Shown here piece after piece: positions 56,281 to 64,000 of a stretch of DNA of 64,000 nt (position 1 is its first letter; each line of letters opens with the position of its first letter). Both the position numbers and the translations under genes were made by a program. This stretch comes from Podospora bellae-mahoneyi (lineage: Eukaryota; Ascomycota; Sordariomycetes; Sordariales; Podosporaceae): the NCBI RefSeq assembly GCF_035222275.1, contig NW_026946359.1, positions 6,944,001-7,008,000 of the forward strand, given 5' to 3'. Under the pieces are notes generated by a model. That model was not told the DNA's origin and ran no database searches. It saw nothing but the letters and a program-made list of their open reading frames with translations.

Positions 56281-57390
56281 CTACTCCTCCTCCTCCTCCT
56301 CCCCCTCCTCCTCACTGCTAACATCCTCCCCATTCTCAATCGCCTCCCGCCTCCTCCTCGCCGCCCTCTCCTTCTTCTTCTCCAACAGCTTCTGCAGTTT
56401 CTTGGCCGCGTTAAATACCCCGTTCGTCCCGCTCCCACAGGCCGCACAGCTCGGGTCCTTTCTATACCGTTTCAACGCGCACCCCTCGCAGAAATAATGC
56501 CCACACCTTGTCACCACCGGGCTCTTGTAATCCCCCCTGCAAATGATACACACAAACGGGATCTTCTCCAGCATCGCCGCCTCCTCCTCCTCCTCGTCTC
56601 TTTCATCCTCACCCTGGTTGGGATCCTTGTTCGCTTTTCGTTCGGCAGAGGCAACCACCGTGCCCCCTATTACCTTCTTTCCCCTTGTGACGTTCTCCCA
56701 CTCCCTGTCCAGCTGCCACCCGTGGGCGTAGTCTTCTCTGGCGTGGAGGAACTTGCAGTTGTCACCGAAGCCGCAGAAGCCGGTGTTTTTGTAGTCCTTG
56801 CACACGTCGGGCGCCATGTCTGTGATGGTGATGGTGCGGATGTTGGTGGGGGCTTTCACGGGGCCTACTTTTCGGGAGGGGGCATCGGGGTTCTTTTGGA
56901 TGTACGAGGTTGCGTTGGCCAGGCCTTTGTAGGTTCCATCTGGCCCCGAGGTGGTGGAGGAGGAGGAGGGGGGTGGCATGGAGCGGGTGGAGCCGAGGAG
57001 GGATTTGGCGGAGAGATCTTTTTCTTCGTCGAACCAGTTTGTTTGTTTTGTGGCGTCGCGCCTGGAGGAGTCGAGGGCGAGGGCGGAGGCGCGGTCGGTG
57101 GTGAAGATGGTGGCTTTAAGATCTTGCTCAGACTGGGGGTTCGCTCTGTCTCTGGAGGAGGCCGTGACCACGGCGGCGGTGTTGCGCTTGCGGCGCTTGA
57201 TGCGCCGGCCGGATTCGTCTTCGGAGGAGGAGTAATCCGAGTCCGAGTCCGAGTCGGAGGCGGCGGGAGGGGTTGTTGCTGGTCTTTTGCGGAGGTTGGC
57301 TTTGGCTTTTGCGCCGCGCTTTTTGAAGATGGCTACGGGCGCGGCAGGGCCGGAAGCGGGGGCCTCTGTTGATGGTGTTGGGTCTGCCAT
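56281..57390 (-). CDS. cwc24: Pre-mRNA-splicing factor Cwc24 (CCCH + RING, RNF113 family)
   Basis: Single exon, 369 residues. The N-terminal ~180 residues are Ala/Pro/Ser-rich with an acidic SDSDSDYSSSEDES run and a basic RRIKRRKR signal. The conserved lead-in is NIRTITITDMAPDVCKDYKN. The CCCH finger uses C197, C206, C212 and H216 (FCGFGDNCKFLHAREDYAHG). It is followed by WQLDREWENVTRG and a C3HC4 RING with C281, C284, C296, H298, C301, C304, C315 and C318 (FVCIICRGDYKSPVVTRCGH). The C-terminus is basic then poly-acidic (EEEGEEEEEE). Cwc24/RNF113A joins the Bact spliceosome and binds the 5' splice site region. The family match is strong and the length is usual for fungi. Confidence 0.93.
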   Translation of the reverse strand: MADPTPSTEAPASGPAAPVAIFKKRGAKAKANLRKRPATTPPAASDSDSDSDYSSSEDESGRRIKRRKRNTAAVVTASSRDRANPQSEQDLKATIFTTDRASALALDSSRRDATKQTNWFDEEKDLSAKSLLGSTRSMPPPSSSSTTSGPDGTYKGLANATSYIQKNPDAPSRKVGPVKAPTNIRTITITDMAPDVCKDYKNTGFCGFGDNCKFLHAREDYAHGWQLDREWENVTRGKKVIGGTVVASAERKANKDPNQGEDERDEEEEEAAMLEKIPFVCIICRGDYKSPVVTRCGHYFCEGCALKRYRKDPSCAACGSGTNGVFNAAKKLQKLLEKKKERAARRRREAIENGEDVSSEEEGEEEEEE

Positions 57391-57790
57391 GATATCTTCT
57401 TGGGTGGGTTCAGAGGGAGAAAGGGGTGGCAGCAGGTTGTCAAATTGAAGTTGTGTTGTTCAAGGTGTGAGGCGCGAGGCAAAAGCATCATGGGCCGTTT
57501 GCTTTGGGATATCGATTTGGGATTCCAATTACCTCATCACAAACATGGCCCGAGCTTCGAATGCTTCCAGAAGCTTGGCGGCCCCACCTCCGCAAATGCT
57601 TACGAAAGCCAGCATCTTCCTCACCTTGCCTTCACCTCTGCAGCTCACTCACCGTTCACCTTTGCGCCTCGGTCCTTGCTTCGAGATGTCGAAAACTTCG
57701 TGCATGAAGCACAAACACGAATCCCTGTCACCGGTGTGGGGCCAGACCCCCCTTTCAGGCTCGAAATGGTGGAAAATGGGGGAAATCTGC

Positions 57791-58650
57791 TCACCGGTCG
57801 ACGCATGTCAACGCATTTAATGCACGAGAAGTGGCATTTCTCTTGACCGGTCGAGGCAATGTCACCCACCTGCATGGACCGGTCAAGAAAAAGGGCTGAG
57901 GGGGAAAGAGCTTGACATTTGGAGGGTGGTGTATGAGCTCTCATTGGAGTTGGGTACCGTTCCCGGGGCGAGCATGTTGCAGGTCAATTTGCCCCCGTTT
58001 GGAGGAAGGCAACAGTGAGTTTGCGCAGCTTGCTTCGATATCAAGTGTTATTCAGCGCGGGTTGCCGCTCAGGCGAACCACGGAGACTATACGGTGCATG
58101 TTGGTTTGTATGTCAAGATATAGAGGCGTATACATTCCCTCTGTCTCGCAGTAGGTATGATGACAGATAGGCATTATGTCTATCCAGCCCACGGGCGATC
58201 TTGGTTCAGTCTTTATGACATCCAAGTTACCTCTTCTCCACTCTTTCGTCAAGTTCCTCTGCCTTACACAAACACTTTTATATTCCTACTCATGCAGTTA
58301 TTTCCCAACCGTCATAGAAGTCTCTCCCTGTCGTCTTGCCAGCCAAGTACCTAGGTAGAGACCACACCCACATCTTGACCGGTCAATATATAAACCAGCC
58401 TTATTTCTTGACCGGTCCATGCAATACCACCCTCCCTGATCCACATTAATCCATGCCAAAAATACAAACAAGAGTCTGTTCACTCTATCATTCTACCCCC
58501 AGACAGCCCTACAGCTTCACCGGTCGAGATATACATTCGCAATGTACATGCCCAAAAGCACCCAGTCCAATCACAGCTGCAGAGAATTGCAGTCGTGTCT
58601 CCACCCAAGAGCCCTACATGTTGACCGGTCGATGCAATGTCACCACCCTG
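57791..58650 (+). repeat. Cluster of seven ACCGGTC-palindrome motifs
   Basis: accggtc occurs near 57793, 57847, 57878, 58377, 58411, 58519 and 58623, mostly as ttgaccggtc. Four copies share an extended context, ttgaccggtcgatgcaatgt followed by caccaccct, with small changes; others are shorter. ttgaccggtcaa is a perfect 12-bp palindrome at about 58373-58384. They may be transcription-factor sites or diverged copies of a small repeat. Confidence 0.75.
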
Positions 58651-59140
58651 GATGCACACCTAGTACAGCCAAGAGGAAGAGTCTCCTGTGGTAGAATAAG
58701 GCGTGAAGATGGCCGAGATGTCGGCAGGCAGGTAACCCCCCCCCCTTCTCCGGTACGTTTTTCAGGACAATCAAAACTGAAACCCATCTATCCGTCCTTG
58801 ACCTGAGCATGCAAGGCAACCACTAAGGCACGCACCAGGAGACTCTCGCCAAGTTCTTCCCCATTCTCTCAGAGACAACAAAAGATCCATCTTCCTCACT
58901 TTGCCTATTCGGAAGAGCCCAAACCATCTCTAACGTCGTTCATGCTACAAGCTTCAGCTCATTCTCACGGTGCGGAGCAAGAACAGACTTTGCAAGACAC
59001 AACCGGGTGCCAACCTCATCTCGCCTCCCGGCGGCCGGCAGCATAACTGCAACCTCGATCGGATGCCACACCTACAGAGGACTCCCCCAAAAAGCAAGAA
59101 AAACCAAGACGGATACTTTTTTGCCGCCTGCCGCCTGTCG

Positions 59141-59180
59141 GCCGTGTCAATGTGTGTCAATGTGTCTCAATGTGTGTCAA
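59141..59180 (+). repeat. Four tandem 10-bp units (tgtgtgtcaa)
   Basis: gccgtgtcaa, tgtgtgtcaa, tgtgtctcaa and tgtgtgtcaa follow each other without a gap. Confidence 0.85.
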
Positions 59181-60011
59181 CCCATCAAACACGTCCCCAT
59201 GATCAACCTATCAAATAGCCAGAGCTTCAACACAATGTCGAGAGGGCGAATAGTGGAGCTCGTCACACCGGCCTTGGGGCCACCCGAGGTACCCATCTTT
59301 CCAAAAGTTACCCATAAGAAAGCAGCCAATACCGAGGGGGGTTGTGTGAAATATGGGTCAAGCCGAGAGTAAGTACACAAGGTCGCCAGTTGGGCCGTGT
59401 GGTGGGAATATATATATCACCACCGGCGCAACAAAAAGCTCGGGGGTTTGTCTGACCAACCACTCTTTTGCTTTTCTCGAGGACATGAAAAAAAAAGAAA
59501 GATGTGTGTGTGTGTGTGTGTACCCTACTCCAACATGATGTTTCTAAGGCGGTGTCGGAAGCAAAGCCGTGCAACATTTGAGGTCTGTTTCTATCTTAAC
59601 TGGTGCGGAAAAAGAGAAATAGGTTAGCTTTCAAGATCATGTGTAGGTGCGTCGTCTGTGTACAACAAGCACCATTTCATTTCCATCGTATGTATATATA
59701 TATGTATATATATTAAAATAAAATAAATAAAAATCATTTCACTCGTTTCAAAATACCTAATAAGAAACATACTTTCAAGAGAAAGAGAACCAACAACCCA
59801 CCTCCCCCCCTTCCCCATGAGAGATAGATATCTGACAAACAAACTGACAGAAAAAGCCACATCCCCATGACACCCACCTTATGAACCCCCGCGTCCACCC
59901 CAGCCCCAACCCACGACACCTTACCACACCAACAACTCTCCCAACCTCTCAACTCTTTTTATTTTTTTCTTCTTATTTTTACTTTTTTTTTACTTTTTTT
60001 TTCTTCTCCTT

Positions 60012-60065
60012 CTTTCTCCGCTTTCTCCGCTTTCTCCGCTTTCTCCGCTTTCTCCGCTTTCTCCC
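60012..60065 (+). repeat. Six tandem 9-bp units (ctttctccg)
   Basis: Five perfect ctttctccg units and a sixth ending in ccc follow a T-rich tract. Translation of either strand gives only low-complexity peptides. Confidence 0.85.
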
Positions 60066-60686
60066 GCCATGTTGACGCCTCCCGTGATTTCCCACCCAGG
60101 ACCAAGAAAAAAAAAAAAAAAAAAAGACCCAATATCCCGAGAGTTTGTTGAGAGCTTTGTTGTTCCAGATTTTATAGATGAGGTGTGATCGAGTCGGGTA
60201 GGCGCAGCTTGGAGACTCTTCGGTGGTAGGTTGTTGGTTGACGCCGTTGCTAGCGTTAAAGGTGACGACGGCGGCGACGGCGGCGACGGAAGTGGTAGTA
60301 ATACAAGGGAAAAGAAGAAAAATGCCGGTTGATGAAAACAAAAAGACTTTGACGAGAAAATTGTGTGGAAAATAATCATCAACGTCATCAAAGGCGAAAA
60401 TTTCCCAAGTAGTTTATGGCCCCAAGTCTGTATTCGTTACACAACACGCAAGATGCTTTCTTTCTCCCCCCAATGCATTCAGACAACAGAAATGGTTTAC
60501 TTTGTAGCGATCGACAAGAAGAGTAGGGTTAATGAAATTTTGAGTACCCATGAAAAGAAATCCCGTCATGGCTTATTATTTCCAAGGAAAAGGAGACTCA
60601 GTTGTGAGTGTGTATAGTTTGCTTGTATGGTTTTTTTTTTCTTTTTTTCTTTTTTTTGTTTTTTTTTTTTTGACGGCAGTCTGATT

Positions 60687-63600
60687 TTATGCCCGAGACC
60701 TGACGGTCCCGACCGGTGTTGGGGTTGAAGAAGGGCCCGTGTGCGAGTGAAAGCCTTGCCGCGAGTTACGGCCACGCTTTGAACTGCTGGTCAAGGTGCC
60801 CACATCATGTTTACCTGGTCAACTGTCAGCCCGACATGTCAAAGACATACCAAATCGAAATTCAACTCATCGACTTACCATCACAACACGCCCGAACATT
60901 CTCCAACCGATCCGCTTCGCGATCTTGTTGCTCGATGATCTGTCTGAGATCCTCCGCACTATCCTGCACTTCACTAGATTCATACATGCTCTGTGCGGTA
61001 TCGCGCCCCGAAACACTTCTGCTCCTCAAGCTGCCAAATGTCCCGCCCAAGACCTTGCTGTCTTTCCAGTATCCGCTGATGCGGCTCAGCGTTCCAGATG
61101 ACCGCGCCGCTTGCGGTGGTTGCTGCTGCTGCTGCTGCTGCTGAGAAATCTTGGAGCGAGACGGGGTGAGAGTGGGAACATTGAGGTAGTGGTCCATGGT
61201 TGGCGACTCCCGTACTGTTCGGGAATTGTACGAGGACAGAGAAGGAGCACCGCGAGTGCCATGGGGCATCCGCTTGCCATAGCTTGGGTTGAATTCGTCA
61301 ACATCGGCACTTGTAATGTGGCCAGCCATCTCTTCGGCATCCGACTGGCCATCGTTCGACGTCCTAAGGAGAAGGTAAGACAGGGCGTTGAACCATGTCT
61401 CATGTCGTTGACCAGTCGTGCAGGTGAACTTGATGGTTCTGCCAGGCGACACGATGACCAAGCTCTTCCTGTGCAGCCCAGGGGGCATCGGGTTGTCATC
61501 CGCTACGACGCGTACGGCCTCAATAGGAACACTCTTGGCACGAAGCTCATGACGTCCGGCAGATGATGGGTCCCGGTCGCTCCAGTACAGAGTGCGCGTG
61601 TACGGGTGCACCCAGAAGTACCTCCGGTGACGGTTCTCAGACATCTCACCACGGCCGGCCTTGCGCGTGTATTTCCACAGGTACTCTCCAATCATCGTCT
61701 GGGTGATGGCCTGGATCATGCGAGGGTCCGTGTTGGGACCCAAGCCAGACGTGTCATAACCGCCCTCGGGGTGAATGTTGAATCGAGTGTCGACCTCGGA
61801 TGCGAAGGATGAAATAGAGGACTTGCGGCTGCGGGCTGTCATTCTCGACGGCGAATGGACTTCGGGCATCTCGCGAATCGATCCATTCTTGTGAGCACGT
61901 GGTGTGGGAGTAGCACGACCACCGTTACCAGCAGCACCCGCGGGTGACAAGGGGCGTCTATGCGTGGGAGTCCGCGGGCGCATGGCAGAGGCGGGGAACA
62001 GTGGCGGTGGCATGCTGTTGATGGTTTCCTGACCGCCGCCCGAAGAATTGGTCCTCGCAGCCTCGATGGCTTCTTTGTGGTTGGCTGGCAGGGGCGGGAC
62101 AATGTCCTCGGCGGAGCTCCTGATGCTAGCAGAGCTGCCTGGCCTCCTAAGAAGTACGGCATCAATAGGCTCAGTGACAGTGTCGGTAGCAGCCTTGCCC
62201 TTCGACCGCAGCGTGCTGTCGAAGCTGCCCTGGCGGGCCCGATTAATGCGAACCGTGGATGGCGTGCCCATACTGAGATGTGAGCTGGAACGTTCAAGAT
62301 CGTGTGGCGGAAGAGATTGCTGGCTATTTGCCAGGAGCAACTGGTCAATGGCCTCGGATGTCAATGTTGTCTGAACGCCCTGATCGGCAGTAAGCACAGG
62401 CTGCTTCTGCGCGGGCTGCTCCTCTGACGCCTGAGCATCCTGCTCCTGGCCGTCCGTGCCACGGGGAATGATGAACGCATTTCTCTTGGGGCTGCGTCCC
62501 TCGCTTGGCTCGGTTTGCAGTGACTGGATCGCAGAAATGGTGAGCGGCGGGAGGATGGACTTGGGCTCCTCTGGCTCAACCGGGTCAATAACAACTTGGG
62601 AGCCGATGGCCGAAATAGACAAGAGAGGAGCTGGAACCTCGGGAGCCTCGAGAGGCTCCACAGCCTGCGACTGAATGGATACCAGGGACAAGGTAGGGGG
62701 AGGGACGACTGGCTCTTCGCGTGGCTCGACATCCAGAGTCTGCCGAACAGATGACAATGAGAGAACCGGCAAAGGCGTCTCGCGAGGCTCCACATCCAAT
62801 GCCGCAACAGCTGACAAAGACAGCGGCGGACGGACCGCCTCAACAGGTTCGACAGCACAAGCCTGGATGCTTGACAGGGAGAGCGCCGGCGCAGGCGGCT
62901 CCTGAGGCTCAACATCCCAGGTCTTGAGCGTCGATATGGAGAGTGCAGGAAGGGGCACTTCGCGGGGCTCAACGTCCTGGGATTGAATAGGGGCAAGACC
63001 GAATGCGGGCGCAGCCGGTTCTGGCTCCTGGCGAGGCTCGACGGCCTCTGACTTGATAGACGAGAAAGAAAGAGGAGGCGAAGCGGGCGCCTCGAGCTTT
63101 GTCTCCACGCTGCGTGCTGCAACGACAGGAACAACTGCCGGGGCTGGGAGGTCGAATGGCTGCTCCACTGGCTCGACATCTTCGGCCACGATGCTGGCGA
63201 ATGACAGAAGAATGGGGGATGGCGGAGCTGTTGGCTCGACCTCCTCCGCGCAGATTGTCGACATGGACAGAGGAACAGGCTCTGGCTCTGGGGCCTCGAT
63301 GGGCTCGAAATCATGGTAGGCATGTACGCTCGAGATGGAGAGCGCCGCCGGTGTTGGCACCACCTCGGCAATAGGCTCCACCGCCGTCGACAAGACAGCC
63401 GAGAAGCTGAGAGGCGCAGGAACCGGCTCAGGTTCGGGAACGGGCTCAACGTCATGGAAAGCATGGACGGAAGAGAGAGAGAGAACCGCAGGGGTGGGCT
63501 CGGGCTCTGCAATTGGCTCGATTTGCTCACCGAGAACTGCCGAGAGCGATAGGGGAGCTGGAACAACCTCCGGCTCCGAAACTGGCTCGATATCCAGAGA

Positions 63601-64000
63601 AGCAGTGGCAGGCACGCTCAGAACTGGCGGCACAGGAGCCACGGGCTCGACGTTCTGAGACAAGACTGGTGCAAGAGTGAGCTTCGGCGGAGGCACCTCT
63701 GGCTCTCGCACTGGCTCCGTGTGCTGTGTCAAAATGGCAGACAAGCTCAGCGAAGGGGGCGTTGGAAGAAGCTCGGGCTCAATGACAGGCGCAATGTCTT
63801 CCGACTGGATGCTTGAAAGGCTCAAAGTCTGCGGTGGGACGACAACGGGAGTGGGGAACAGAGCACGCTGCCGAGGTGAGGTCGAAGGAGATGGGAATTG
63901 CGCAGGCCTGTCTTCCGCATCCGAATCATGCTGGACGCTGACATCGCTGTACGACATGACCGATGCCGGCCGGCCCTGGTTGAGTTCGCTTCCCAGCCAT
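60687..64000 (-). CDS. ApsA/Num1-type cortical nuclear-migration protein, 5'-partial
   Basis: Coding runs in from beyond 64000 (frame open through WLGSELNQGRPASV before the ATG at 63957). It continues to 60879, then a 64-nt intron (GTAAGT, GGCTGACAG, ACCAG) leads to the last exon 60814-60687, ending GTVRSRA. About 1082 residues are inside the window. Residues encoded by ~63831-62500 form about 19 imperfect 20-26-residue repeats with consensus LSLSSIxSxxVEPxxEPE. A Ser/Pro-rich linker (RMTARSRKSSISSFAS) precedes the C-terminal PH domain (~61720-61350): MIQAITQTMIGEYLWKYTRK, RHRRYFWVHPYTRTLYWSDR, KSLVIVSPGRTIKFTCTTGQ and RHETWFNALSYLLLR. This is the Num1/ApsA/Mcp5 cortical PH domain, which binds PI(4,5)P2 and anchors dynein for nuclear migration. 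The expected N-terminal coiled coil lies outside the window. Confidence 0.88.

Larger units (their letters stand above)
57391..60686. other. Gene-free 3.3-kb region with repeated motifs
   Basis: No open frame here looks coding. It contains the GACCGGTC motif cluster (57791-58650), four 10-bp tgtgtgtcaa-type units (59141-59180), a (TG)n run (about 59502-59521), an (AT)-rich run (about 59690-59735), a T-rich tract (about 59955-60005) and a six-unit ctttctccg repeat (60012-60065). A/T homopolymers lie near 60107-60125 and 60630-60671. It includes the 5' upstream of CWC24 and the 3' UTR of the ApsA-like gene. Confidence 0.5.

Noticed and set aside
56179-57372. 397-codon plus-strand ORF over CWC24
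   Set aside because: Antisense shadow; repetitive LLLLL and GGGG text arises from the acidic and Ser-rich codons of CWC24.
57791-58650. Repeated GACCGGTC motifs as a CRISPR array
   Set aside because: Spacing is irregular, the repeat is short and palindromic, and the genome is eukaryotic.

Overview
The window is nuclear DNA of a filamentous ascomycete, most likely a heterothallic member of the Sordariales (Sordariomycetes). The genes have short introns (about 50-250 nt) with GTAAGT/GTATGT-type donors, CTAAC/CTGAC branch points and close AG acceptors. Coding third positions are GC-rich, and AT-rich gene-free blocks lie between GC-rich genes. The decisive landmark is a mating-type locus: an HMG-box MAT1-2-1 gene (mat a-1 / FPR1 type) sits between APN2 and SLA2, with COX13 and APC5 next to APN2. 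The strain therefore appears to carry the MAT1-2 idiomorph. I see no MAT1-1 gene. The MAT protein looks closest to Podospora/Neurospora-type proteins, but I cannot fix the species.

Layout. 1-5.9 kb: AT-rich, repeat-derived, no supported gene; it holds a degenerate ~100-140 bp tandem repeat and a possible tRNA-derived SINE. 6.0-13.5 kb: a CIA30 complex I assembly factor, an RS-rich nuclear/splicing-type protein, and a large single-exon protein carrying both a JmjC and a SET-like domain. 14.9-26.2 kb: a Q-rich RRM-like protein, kinetochore Sos7, an L-rhamnose mutarotase-family enzyme, a mitochondrial thioredoxin-like protein, an MFS transporter and Elongator subunit Elp6. 26.8-35.0 kb: ribosomal protein eL37, a probably dual-targeted valyl-tRNA synthetase and a PA-TM-RING ubiquitin ligase. 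36-57.4 kb: the MAT neighbourhood, APC5 > < COX13 <> APN2 > < MAT1-2-1 [4.2 kb gene-poor] < SLA2 <> ATG3 > < CWC24. 57.4-60.7 kb: gene-free, with a cluster of GACCGGTC motifs. 60.7-64 kb: the 3' part of an ApsA/Num1-type cortical PH-domain protein that runs off the window.

Most genes are unrelated housekeeping genes. MAT1-2-1 would set mating identity, and the APN2/SLA2 frame is the conserved ascomycete setting. The tight linkage of ValRS to MAT matches Neurospora, where un-3/cyt-20 (valyl-tRNA synthetase) is closely linked to mat.

The most unusual observations are the JmjC-SET fusion (with an altered SET NHSxxPNC motif), an 8-nt microexon in COX13, a 13-nt exon in APN2, a GC-AG intron in the RRM-like gene, a 4-nt first coding exon in eL37, and the GACCGGTC cluster. 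All exon boundaries were inferred by eye from splice signals, reading frame and recalled family sequences. Each joined CDS is an exact multiple of three, except the last gene, which runs off the window.
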